Assembly (NCBI GenBank): GCA_003156495.1
Contig: PMHC01000239.1
Coordinates: 1-8,651, forward strand
DNA: 8,651 nucleotides
Source: Acidobacteriaceae bacterium
GTDB taxonomy: Bacteria > Acidobacteriota > Terriglobia > Terriglobales > Acidobacteriaceae
Direction: 5' to 3'
Shown one piece after another: positions 1-7,800 of this stretch (position 1 is the first letter of the stretch; the number at the start of each line of letters is the position of its first letter). The notes under the pieces were generated by a model, which saw nothing but the letters and a program-made list of their open reading frames with translations, did no database searches and was not told the DNA's origin. Both the position numbers and the translations under genes were made by a program.

Positions 1-1357
1 TGTGCCGGTAAAGGCTGGCCACGTACAGGTTGTCGGCCTGGGCCACGGATTGCTGCGCCTGGCTGACGGCCAGGTTGTCGCTGACGCCGTTGGCGTAACG
101 CTGCTGCGCTTCGCTCAAGTCCTCATGGGCCAGATCGACGCTCGACCGCGCGACTTCGACTTGTTGCTGTGCCGAGATGATGTCCAAAAGCGCGTCGCGT
201 ACGTCGGCTTCCACCTGCGCTTGCTGGTCGCTTAACTGCGCCCGTTCCGTCTCCAGTCGCGCTTGCGCCTGCTGTGCCTGGCCGCGCAGCGCGAACTCGT
301 CGAAGAGCGGTACGGTGAGCGCTGCTCCGGCATCGACGGTGCCGTGCGAGTGACCCAGCGTCGCTCCAATGTCGCCGTAGTCGCCGTTCACGTTGACTAC
401 CGGATAACGCGCCGCTGTCGCCGCTTTGCGTCGTTCGGTCGCCGCTGCCGTCTGCTCCACCAGCGAGGCCAAGTCCTTGCGGTGGGTCTTGGCTTCGGCG
501 ATCAGCTTGTCGGCTTCTATCGCGTCGAAGGGTGCATAGGGGGCTTTGTCGGCCAGATTAAATTTCTGCGCTAATGGCAGGCCAATCGTGCGGGCCAGCG
601 CCAGTTTGTCTTTTTCCAGAGCGTTTTGTGCGGAAATCAATTGCTGTTCGAGCGTTTGATAGTCTACGCGGGCGCGCAACTCGTCGAGCAGCGGCGCGGT
701 GCCGGCTTGGTGGTTGGCGACGGCCTGGTCGAGCGAAATTTTGGCCGTGGCTACCTGTGCTTCAACGCTGGCTACCTGCGTTTCGTCGGCCAGCGCCAGC
801 AAATAGGCGTTGCCCACGGTCAGAATCACCAGATCGCGCGCGTCTTCGGCGGTTAACTGCGCGGCGGCGAAGTTGTGCCGCGCGGCCAGATAATTGCGCA
901 GCGAGGCCACGTTGATCAGCGACCATTCGAGCGAAGCACGCACGTCGGTAAAGCCGTAAGGGCCGAGCATCGTCGGAAAGCCTGTGATGCGTATGCCCTC
1001 GGCCGGCAGGTCGGACTGCATGACCGTTTCTTTGGCCGCGAAATCAACCGCGGGCAGCAGCGCTTGCAACTGGCTCAGTCGCGCACCGCGCGCCGCCGCC
1101 GTCTGCGTGCCGCTCAAAATAATGCCCAGGTTAGCCTGCAATCCGCGCTGGATGGCGCTATCCAGCGTCAGATCGAGAGTTTGCGCCGAGGCTGTGCCCT
1201 GCGTAATGCTGCCCTGGAAGGGCGACACCGCGGCCGAGGCAGTAGGCATCTCCGGCACGGCCTGCGCGGCCATGCCCGCGGGCGCGCAAAAAAGAAGGCC
1301 CGCGGTCACGCCCAGCGCGCAGGTACGAGTTGTGCTTGTACTACGATACTTTGGCAA
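1..1357 (-). CDS. TolC-family outer-membrane efflux protein, C-terminus beyond the left edge
   Basis: The reverse strand is open from 1357 to the window edge, giving 452 residues. It reads as an outer-membrane efflux (OEP/TolC) protein: a trimeric channel through outer membrane and periplasm that exports substrates together with an inner-membrane pump and an adaptor. Two homologous halves are visible, about residues 60-260 and 285-452, rich in Ala/Gln/Leu coiled-coil helix. The half-repeat signatures are GTAPLLDELRARVD (219-232) and YANGVSDNLAVSQAQ (421-435); the strand entry RYPVVNVNGDYG (317-328) and VPLFDEF (349-355) are also typical. No ATG lies near the true N-terminus. TTG at 1357 has AGGG six bases upstream and adds a basic, then hydrophobic signal peptide ending near AAQA (residue 33). 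The first in-frame ATG (1273) would cut that signal off. Only a few tens of residues should be missing at the C-terminus. The family is clear; substrate and partner pump are not visible. Divergent from ppk1. Confidence 0.9.
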   Translation of the reverse strand, partial: MPKYRSTSTTRTCALGVTAGLLFCAPAGMAAQAVPEMPTASAAVSPFQGSITQGTASAQTLDLTLDSAIQRGLQANLGIILSGTQTAAARGARLSQLQALLPAVDFAAKETVMQSDLPAEGIRITGFPTMLGPYGFTDVRASLEWSLINVASLRNYLAARHNFAAAQLTAEDARDLVILTVGNAYLLALADETQVASVEAQVATAKISLDQAVANHQAGTAPLLDELRARVDYQTLEQQLISAQNALEKDKLALARTIGLPLAQKFNLADKAPYAPFDAIEADKLIAEAKTHRKDLASLVEQTAAATERRKAATAARYPVVNVNGDYGDIGATLGHSHGTVDAGAALTVPLFDEFALRGQAQQAQARLETERAQLSDQQAQVEADVRDALLDIISAQQQVEVARSSVDLAHEDLSEAQQRYANGVSDNLAVSQAQQSVAQADNLYVASLYRH

Positions 1358-1363
1358 TGTGAA

Positions 1364-1367
1364 CCCT
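1364..1367 (-). promoter_or_regulatory. Ribosome binding site supporting a TTG start
   Basis: On the reverse strand AGGG lies six bases before the TTG at 1357. It decides the start, because an in-frame TGA lies a few codons further upstream and no ATG or GTG falls between that stop and the signal peptide. Confidence 0.5.
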
Positions 1368-1406
1368 ATTCGAGAACAGCGAACTCAATCGCTCCGGGGA
1401 AAATCG

Positions 1407-1428
1407 TCTACACCATATCTACACCATA
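1407..1428 (-). promoter_or_regulatory. Perfect tandem 11-bp direct repeat upstream of the efflux gene (candidate operator)
   Basis: TCTACACCATA occurs twice back to back (1407-1417 and 1418-1428); read toward the gene it is TATGGTGTAGA twice. The repeat ends 50 bases before the proposed TTG start, where promoter and operator elements are expected. An 11-bp period is about one helical turn and is the spacing used by OmpR/PhoB-type winged-helix response regulators. That link is an inference from spacing only, and no regulator gene lies in the window. Chance slippage duplication is the alternative. Confidence 0.4.
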
Positions 1429-1478
1429 GTTTGATGCATTTGGGGTCGGTGCGGTTCTTCCTTCTATTGTACCGAATT

Positions 1479-1516
1479 GCCGCTGCGTTGGCGGCACTTC
1501 TCTCCGTCGCAGCGGC
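1479..1516. repeat. 9-bp inverted repeat with a 20-base loop
   Basis: GCCGCTGCG (1479-1487) is exactly complementary to CGCAGCGGC (1508-1516). No T-tract follows on either strand, so it is not a normal intrinsic terminator. It lies about 120 bases upstream of the efflux start and could be a leader structure, a protein site, or chance in GC-rich DNA. Confidence 0.35.
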
Positions 1517-2136
1517 GAACAACCTCCTCTCGATCGATTTTGCCTTCTGACAAACTTTTTCTTCGAAGATCGCAAAACGGCATCGGCGGCTTTCGCCTAC
1601 ATTTACGGACTACCGGCCGAATCGTTTCATCCTCCTTTGCGGCAAGCTGCGGAAGTCAAAAGTTACGCGGTTACTCTTCATTTTGATGCGCGAACTTGCT
1701 CTCGAACGGATCTGCGACTATTACAGGCTGCCGATCACTGCCTTTTTGCGGATCATTTCTCCTCTCCCGCTTACGGCATTATCTTTAGCCGTGCCAGAAG
1801 GCTCTGTGGCCAGGCTTTCATCTGTGCGCGTGCAAAAAAAGTTGCAAAAGCGGTTTGTTGGTGCGTAACTCATTTTTAATAGCAAAGGAACTCAAAAATT
1901 TAGTGGCCAAATTTGCTCGTTTTTGTCTCTGAAACCGCTTCAAATCGGGCGTTTTACCCTATTTTGGTCGGCTTTTGGGCGTTTTGGCTGCTCTCGCAAA
2001 GAAGATTTGATGCGCAAAAAATAACCGTTGCGGTTTTGCCGGCGTAGCCGTTTTTAACCATCAATTTTGCAGACGATCCTCCTCTGCGGGCAGGATGGGC
2101 GTGCCGGAAGCGGCGCCAACGCGGTAGACTTCCTTC

Positions 2137-2140
2137 AAGG
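2137..2140 (+). promoter_or_regulatory. Ribosome binding site of ppk1
   Basis: AAGG lies seven bases before the ATG at 2148. It favours this ATG over the in-frame TTG at 2067, which lacks a Shine-Dalgarno sequence and would add 27 residues before the conserved PPK1 N-terminus. Confidence 0.55.
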
Positions 2141-2147
2141 CCCAGCC

Positions 2148-4298
2148 ATGGCACGAAGCACGCGCAAACCTCAACTCTTCAACGGTCGGGACTACTCCTG
2201 GATGCAGTTCAACCGACGTGTGCTCGAAGAGGCCGAAGACGCCTCGAACCCGTTGCTGGAGCGGGTAAAGTTCCTGGCCATCACCGGCTCCAATCTCGAC
2301 GAGTACGTCGAAATCCGCCAGGCCGGCCTGTTGCAGCGCATTGAAGACGGCTCGCGCGAGCCGGGCTTCGACGGCCTGCGTCCCGACGAATCGCTGACCA
2401 CGCTGACCGCCGAAATTCATTGCTTTGTGGCCGCGCAGTACCGCTGCTGGAATGAGCACCTGCTGCCCGAGCTGCGCAAGCAGGGAATTCGGCTGCTGGC
2501 CTGGAAGGAATTAAGCGAGGAGGCGCGCGAGTTCGCCCGCGGCTACTTCCAGCGCGAGGTCGATCCGCTGCTGACGCCGATCTCGATCGACCCGGCGCAT
2601 CCGTTTCCGCGCGTGCTCAACAAAGCTCTATGTCTGGCGTTGTTGCTGCGGCCCAAGCGGCGCAGCTCCGGACCCAAGGTGCTGGGCGTGGTCACGGTGC
2701 CGCGCGCGCTGCCGCGCTTTGTCCGTCTGCCGTCGGAGCCCGAGCGCCGCGATTACCTGCTGCTGCAGGATCTGATCGAACAGCACTTGGCCGGCATGTA
2801 TCGCGGCTATCAGGTGTTGGCCTCGGCCTCCTTCCGCGTCACGCGCAATTCGAACCTCTACTTCGAGGAAGAAGAGGCCCGCTCGCTGCTTGAGACGATT
2901 CGCGTTGAGCTGCACAATCGCCGCAAGGGCGACGCCGTCAGGCTGGAGATCGAGACCGGTGCCGACCAGGAGATCGTCGAGCGGCTGCGTGTGAACTTCG
3001 AGCTCGATGATCGGCAGGTTTACAGCAGCGACGGTCCGGTGAATCTTTCGCGGCTGATGTTTTTGTACGACGATGTGGAGCGGCGGGAGCTGAAGTTTCC
3101 GCACTTTACGCCCAAGCCGCTGATCCTGAGCCGCAAGTCGACGGGCATCTTCGATGAGTTGCGCCATCGCGACATTCTGCTGCATCATCCCTACGACTCC
3201 TACGATCCGGTGGTCGCATTTGTCCAGCAGGGCGCGCAAGACCCGGCCGTGATGACGATGAAGCAGACGCTTTACCGCACCAGTCACGACTCGCCGATGT
3301 TTCAGGCGTTGACCGAGGCCGGCGCCAGCAAAGAGGCCACCGTGGTGGTGGAGTTGATGGCGCGCTTCGACGAGGCCTCGAATATTCACTGGTCGCGCTC
3401 GATGGAAGACGCCGGCGTGCAGGTCTTCCACGGCGTGGTGGGCTTGAAAACTCACTGCAAGCTGGCCATGCTGGTGCGCCATGACGAGGACGGCGTCACG
3501 CGCCGCTACTGCCACCTGGGCACGGGCAATTACAACCCCGTGACGGCGCGCTTCTACACTGACCTGAGTTTGCTCACCAGCGATCCGGAGATCGGCGAGC
3601 GCGTGCACATGGTCTTCAACTATTTGACGGCGCACGCCGAAATCGACGACTATTCGCCGCTGCTAGTGGCCCCACTGACCATGGCCGAAAGTTTTCAGCG
3701 GTTGATTCGTCGCGAGCAGGAGCACGCCGAGGCCGGCCGGCCGGCGCGGATCGTCGCCAAGATGAATTCGCTGCTCGAGCCCTCGATCGTGCAGGCGCTC
3801 TACCGGGCTTCACGGGCCGGCGTCGAAATCGACCTCGTCGTGCGCGGGCTCTCGATTCTGCGTCCCGGCGTCAAAGGCCTTTCCGAGCGGATTCGCGTGC
3901 GCTCGATTGTCGGCCGCTTTCTCGAACATTCGCGAATCTTTTACTTCGCCAACGGCGGCAAAGGCGAAATCTATCTCGGTTCGGCCGATTGGATGCCGCG
4001 CAATCTCTTCGAGCGCTGCGAGGTGGTCTTCCCGGTGCGCGATCAGGTGCTCGTCGCACGGCTGCGCGACGAGGTTTTGGCCGCCTACCTGGCCGACACC
4101 GTTAAGGCCCGCTTGCAGCAGCCCGATGGCAGCTATCTGCGCGCCAGCAAAATCATGAAAGACGCGCCGGAGTTTTGCGCGCAGGATTTTCTCATGCGTC
4201 TGGCCGAGGGCAAGGCGGATCTGGACGGCATTCCTCATCCAGGCGCGAAGCGCGCTGCTAAGGCTGCCGGCCGTCGCTCCATCAAGCGCGGAAACTGA
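2148..4298 (+). CDS. ppk1: Polyphosphate kinase 1
   Basis: 716 residues, the normal PPK1 length. PPK1 reversibly transfers the gamma-phosphate of ATP to a growing inorganic polyphosphate chain through a phosphohistidine intermediate. All four PPK1 domains can be followed: the N domain opens with YSWMQFNRRVLEEA (16-29) and SNLDEY (48-53), then come the head domain (to about 315) and two phospholipase-D-like C domains. The autophosphorylated His is H436 in KTHCK, followed by HLGTGNYN; the second catalytic His is H594 in LEHSR. Metal/phosphate-binding arginines are R377 (LYRT) and R406 (ARFDEASNI). These sit within two residues of E. coli H435, H592, R375 and R405. The C-terminus is a Lys/Arg/Ala-rich tail. 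The ATG at 2148 is chosen for its AAGG and because the family homology begins about 14 residues later. ppx does not follow, so the gene appears to stand alone; no Pho box was recognised. GC-rich, like the efflux gene. Confidence 0.97.
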   Translation: MARSTRKPQLFNGRDYSWMQFNRRVLEEAEDASNPLLERVKFLAITGSNLDEYVEIRQAGLLQRIEDGSREPGFDGLRPDESLTTLTAEIHCFVAAQYRCWNEHLLPELRKQGIRLLAWKELSEEAREFARGYFQREVDPLLTPISIDPAHPFPRVLNKALCLALLLRPKRRSSGPKVLGVVTVPRALPRFVRLPSEPERRDYLLLQDLIEQHLAGMYRGYQVLASASFRVTRNSNLYFEEEEARSLLETIRVELHNRRKGDAVRLEIETGADQEIVERLRVNFELDDRQVYSSDGPVNLSRLMFLYDDVERRELKFPHFTPKPLILSRKSTGIFDELRHRDILLHHPYDSYDPVVAFVQQGAQDPAVMTMKQTLYRTSHDSPMFQALTEAGASKEATVVVELMARFDEASNIHWSRSMEDAGVQVFHGVVGLKTHCKLAMLVRHDEDGVTRRYCHLGTGNYNPVTARFYTDLSLLTSDPEIGERVHMVFNYLTAHAEIDDYSPLLVAPLTMAESFQRLIRREQEHAEAGRPARIVAKMNSLLEPSIVQALYRASRAGVEIDLVVRGLSILRPGVKGLSERIRVRSIVGRFLEHSRIFYFANGGKGEIYLGSADWMPRNLFERCEVVFPVRDQVLVARLRDEVLAAYLADTVKARLQQPDGSYLRASKIMKDAPEFCAQDFLMRLAEGKADLDGIPHPGAKRAAKAAGRRSIKRGN

Positions 4299-4355
4299 GC
4301 GCCTGCTTCTGCGTCCCCTGTCTCTGCCAGAATTTCGCGCTCAAGCTAAAGAATG

Positions 4356-4387
4356 CGGCGCGGCCGGTCACCGGTTTGGCCGCGCCG
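4356..4387 (+). terminator. GC-rich hairpin downstream of ppk1, without a U-tract
   Basis: A perfect 10-bp stem, CGGCGCGGCC (4356-4365) with GGCCGCGCCG (4378-4387), encloses a 12-base loop 57 bases after the ppk1 stop. No T-run follows, so it is either a 3'-end stabilising hairpin, a factor-dependent end, or an imperfect terminator. Confidence 0.45.
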
Positions 4388-4541
4388 GTGCGCTTTCACC
4401 CGATTTGCCTGTGCGCTGTCTGTAATGCCCGCACTGCGAGGTTTTAGCTTTTGTTCTTGTTTTTGCTTTCAACGGTTGTGAAGAGCCACTTTTAAGTTAC
4501 CAGCAACCGCAAAGTCTCCGGCTTCGCCGAAAAAACTTGCA

Positions 4542-4566
4542 GCACTTCCTGAGCAAGTGCCTTTTT
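4542..4566 (+). terminator. Probable intrinsic terminator of the ppk1 transcript
   Basis: GCACTT (4542-4547) and AAGTGC (4555-4560) form a 6-bp stem with a 7-base loop, followed by C and five T (4562-4566). The stem is short but the U-tract is correctly placed. It separates ppk1 from the receptor promoter about 80 bases further on. Confidence 0.5.
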
Positions 4567-4643
4567 ATCACACAGCATACGCTGTAGCGCGATTTTGCGG
4601 GCGTATAGAGAACTGCGCCTACGATTTTTTAATAGAAAAACGG

Positions 4644-4672
4644 TTGACGCCCTTCAACGTGCGCAATATGAT
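4644..4672 (+). promoter_or_regulatory. Near-consensus sigma-70 promoter of the TonB-dependent receptor gene
   Basis: TTGACG (4644-4649), a 17-base spacer and TATGAT (4667-4672) match the bacterial housekeeping promoter at five of six positions in each box with ideal spacing. Transcription would begin near 4679, giving a leader of about 198 bases before the ATG at 4877. A LacI-type operator starts about seven bases after the predicted start point. Confidence 0.7.
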
Positions 4673-4685
4673 GTTTCTGTATTGA

Positions 4686-4701
4686 ATGGTAACGATCCCA
4701 T
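4686..4701. promoter_or_regulatory. LacI/GalR-type operator, copy 1
   Basis: ATGGTAACGATCCCAT is an imperfect 16-bp palindrome with outer arms ATGG/CCAT and a central CG, the hallmark layout of LacI/GalR-family operators. Its centre lies at about +15 from the predicted transcription start, similar to the primary lac operator, so a bound repressor would block initiation or early elongation. Confidence 0.65.
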
Positions 4702-4708
4702 GTTTTAA

Positions 4709-4724
4709 ATGGTAACGATGCCAT
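4709..4724. promoter_or_regulatory. LacI/GalR-type operator, copy 2
   Basis: ATGGTAACGATGCCAT differs from copy 1 at one position. It lies 23 bp downstream of it centre to centre, about two helical turns, so two repressor dimers could bind side by side on nearly the same face. Confidence 0.65.
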
Positions 4725-4769
4725 TTGAGCGAGAAACGAAACTGTGATGCCGAATGCGGTAAACCGTTT

Positions 4770-4799
4770 TTGATTGCTGTGGTAACGATTCCATATGAG
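4770..4799 (+). promoter_or_regulatory. Possible second, weaker promoter overlapping operator copy 3
   Basis: TTGATT (4770-4775) and TATGAG (4794-4799) are separated by 18 bases. Each box is only a four-of-six match, so this is weak on its own. It is noted because operator copy 3 fills the spacer, the arrangement expected of a directly repressed promoter. Confidence 0.25.
4779..4794. promoter_or_regulatory. LacI/GalR-type operator, copy 3
   Basis: GTGGTAACGATTCCAT shares the 13-base core GGTAACGATNCCAT with copies 1 and 2 and differs at the outermost base. It starts 70 bp downstream of copy 2. It could act as an auxiliary site for repressor looping or serve the weak promoter around it. Confidence 0.6.
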
Positions 4800-4866
4800 C
4801 GAAAACGGGGATTTGATTAAAAACATCAGATAGAAAACAAATTGGAGAAATCGTTTGAGTCTATAC

Positions 4867-4872
4867 GGAGGG
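4867..4872 (+). promoter_or_regulatory. Strong ribosome binding site of the receptor gene
   Basis: GGAGGG lies four bases before the ATG at 4877. It is the best Shine-Dalgarno sequence in the window and fixes the start of the receptor. Confidence 0.75.
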
Positions 4873-4876
4873 ATCA

Positions 4877-7800
4877 ATGACGAGTCAAATTAGTCCACAC
4901 TGTTTGCATAATCGCCTATTGGGAATATGCAAAAAATACACACGTTGCATCTTTACTCTATGTATTGTCTTTATATCGTCGATAGTATTTCTCGAAGCAC
5001 AAGAGTTCCGTGGTTCGATCTCCGGTACTGTTACAGATCCCACGGGAGCGATCGTGCCTGGCGCAACCGTGACCGCGACAGGGCCACAGCAAACATATAA
5101 AGCCGTATCGGGAAGCAACGGCCAATTTCTTGTCCCGTTTGTGCAGCCCGCAACCTATACAGTAAAAATTGCGCACGCTGGCTTCAAGACAGAAGAGCGC
5201 ACAAGCGTCATTATCGACATCAGCACTCGATTTAATTTAAACGTCGTTTTGCAAGTCGGTAACGCCAATACTGAAACCGTCACCGTCTCTTCGCAACTTT
5301 CATCGCTCTTAAGCACGGAAGATGCTTCCGGCGGAACCATTGTTGATCCCGACAAGATTCAGGCGCTTCCGCTGAATGGGCGGCAGGAATACATGCTGCT
5401 TTCATTGACGCCTGGCGTGCAATTTACTCAAACCTCATTTGGCTCAAGCGGGTATTCAGGCACACGCGGTTGGGATGAATCGAACTCATATTCCGTCAAC
5501 GGGCAGAGCGGCGCCTATAACCAGTTTTCGTTAAACGGCGTGCCGATCTCCCGTGAAAGCGGAAGTGGCACTGGAACATGGTTTATCGCGCCGAATATCG
5601 ACGCCGTCGAGGAATTCAAGGTCATGAGCAACACCTACGATGCTCAATATGGCCGATACAGCGGCGGTACGGTTAGCACGATTTTAAAAAGTGGCACTCG
5701 CTCATATCATGGGACGTTATTCGACTTTTGGCGTAACTCCGTTCTCGATTCAAATACATATCAATTAAAGCAAGTGGGAACGTCAAAGGCTTATCACAAC
5801 GAGCATCAATATGGCGGTAGCGTCGGTGGCCCCGTCATCCCGCATAGAGACAAATTATTCTATTTCTTTAGCCTTGAAGGCTGGCGCGAGATAATGCCTG
5901 CGACGGTTAAAACAGCGGTTCCAACTCCAGATACATATCCCGACGCTAACGGCGATGTAAATCTTGATAGTTATGCTACAGCTTTAGGCATTTCTGGATT
6001 TTACAACCCAACTAGTTATTCTTGCTTTAAGCAAGGGGCAAATGGCTGTGCGAAATACAAAAGAGATCCATTTCCTGGAAATGTAATTCCACACACTATG
6101 GTTTCACCGTTTTACAAGAAACTGCTTGCTTTATATCCAACAACAGGTCTCCTGTCCGGATACCAGAAAAACTATATATTTAAAGGTAAAAACACCTACA
6201 AATATACGCAGCCTATCTTGCGAGTTGACTACAACATAAACGATAAAACCAAGTTCTTTGGCAGTGCGGCATGGTGGTCAGGCTGGGAATACAGAAACAG
6301 CAACGGCATCCCTGGGGCTGGTGCAAGGGGCGATATCGATAACCATCGTGCATCTCAAACTATTGCTCTCGATTTGACGCATACATTCCGTCCGACTTTA
6401 GTTGGGGATGTGCGCGTTGGCTATACACGCTCCTACTCTCGCGATCCTGATGGCACTGTTAGTGCGGGAGATGCAACCTTAACTTCGTCGTATTTTGGCT
6501 TAACAATGCCGGCGATACCGACAACGTCTAACAATTATGCCCCTGAGCTTACAATGGATAACATTTGGGCAAATGTAATTGGCAATGAGGCTGATCCATC
6601 AATCACTGAAACATACGTGTTAAGCCCTTCAATAACGCATGTCATCGGCCACCACAATTTACATTATGGCTTTGATTTTCAGTTGTACCATGCAATCTCA
6701 AGCAACGTCGGAAATGCAAACGGAAAATTTAACTTTGGCAGCACATTTTCCGAAGAATATCCAAATAATGGCGATAAATCCGGTGATGGTATTGCAGACG
6801 AAATAATGGGATACCCGAATAGCGGCAGCGTTCAAGAAGATCTATCCACGTATGAATCGTACAAATATTACGGGGCGTTCATACAGGATAACTGGAAGGT
6901 AACGAATAAACTGGCACTAAACCTTGGCTTAAGGTGGGATACTGAAACCTCTCCCGTTGAGCGGAACAATCATTTGCTGGCTGGGATGTGCATGACCTGT
7001 AAAAACCCGGTTACTAACCAAATTACTTATCCAACAAATAACATCTTGGCAAATGGCGCCACGATGGCGAATCCGATGTATGGAACCGCACAATTTGCAT
7101 CGAATTCATTGACCGCCTATGAAAATACATGGGGAAGCTTGCAGCCGAAATTTGGCGCAAGCTATCAGCTTAATCCAAAGTTAGTTCTTCGCGGCGGTTG
7201 GGGCATTAGTACCGCTTTTGGCATCGAACTCGGCGGAGCATCGCCGTGGAACCAAAGCACAAGTTTCAATGCTAGTTCGGATGGCGGAATAACGTCCACT
7301 AATTATTTTAATAACGGCGTTCCATATCCCAATGGGTTTACCCCCGTACCCGGTAGCAGCAAGGGCGGTATGACTTTTGTTGGTAATACCGTGTCGATGG
7401 ATCAGCGTGATCGTAAGCTGGTTAGTACGCAACAGTATTCATTTGGACTCGAAGCGGAACTACCGTTCCATATTTTAGGCAATCTTGAATATGTTGGCCA
7501 ACATACGACCAATTTGAGAACGTCAAAAGAACTCAACGGCTTAAGTGACAGCGACGTTGCAAAAGGGCTTGCGGATGCAAGTTATTTGGATGAACTAGTT
7601 CCGAACCCGTTTTACAACGTTTTGTCCAGTAACGTTAGCTTAGGTAACAATTCACAGATTAAAGCAAAGTATCTGATGGTGCCATATCCGGAATTCGATG
7701 GCGACTTTTATGTCTATACTCATGCGGATGGCTACAGCAATTACAATTCAATGATTGCCAAGGCTGAAAAGAGAATGAGCAATGGAAAAGGCTTAAGCAA

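Larger units (their letters stand above)
1358..2147. other. Long intergenic region between divergent genes, no credible gene
   Basis: About 790 bases separate the divergent efflux gene and ppk1. Short open frames here have no recognisable protein character and no good ribosome binding site. Visible structure is limited to the tandem 11-bp repeat near the efflux gene, a 9-bp inverted repeat at 1479-1516, and an AT-rich stretch with A and T runs at about 1820-2070 that probably holds the ppk1 promoter. I could not pick a convincing -35/-10 pair for either gene. GGGCGTTTT occurs twice, 30 bp apart (1947-1955 and 1977-1985). Confidence 0.6.
4299..4643. other. Intergenic region after ppk1, no gene seen
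   Basis: This stretch holds the two hairpins described separately and a T-rich segment at about 4442-4470. No open frame of convincing protein character or start context is present on either strand. Base composition shifts from GC-rich to AT-rich across it, ahead of the receptor gene. Confidence 0.6.
4711..4807 (+). repeat. Duplicated block of about 28 bp containing operator copies 2 and 3
   Basis: The similarity between copies 2 and 3 continues past the operator. 4711-4738 and 4781-4807 share the operator core, then TGAGCGA and AAACG, with two substitutions and one one-base indel. The shared TGAGCGA tail is absent after copy 1. This suggests either a local duplication or a second conserved protein-contact element beside the operator. 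Confidence 0.5.

Noticed and set aside
2..1429. Several plus-strand open frames over the left 1.4 kb
   Set aside because: They are Arg/Ala-rich shadows of the minus-strand TolC-family gene, which has clear family motifs and a signal peptide.
2067..2147. Upstream TTG start for ppk1
   Set aside because: No ribosome binding site precedes it, the extra 27 residues are not PPK1-like, and ATG at 2148 has AAGG at good distance and gives the usual length.
2628..3635. A 335-codon open frame on the minus strand inside ppk1
   Set aside because: It lies wholly antisense to a gene whose catalytic motifs are all intact, and its His/Gln/Val-rich translation resembles no protein family. Long antisense frames are expected in GC-rich codons.
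4686..4794. CRISPR-like array from the three repeated sites
   Set aside because: The units are 16-bp palindromes with unequal spacing (23 and 70 bp) beside a promoter, and no cas gene is present; operators explain them better.
4629..4877. Minus-strand open frame of 82 codons over the receptor promoter
   Set aside because: It overlaps the promoter and operators, and its translation shows a recurring WNRYHS/WDRYHS motif that comes simply from the repeated operator DNA.
6764..6805. Calcium-binding-like acidic loop GDKSGDGIADE in the receptor
   Set aside because: It sits where this family commonly has a G-x-ADFLLG-type segment leading into a barrel strand, and it lacks the full EF-hand or dockerin spacing.
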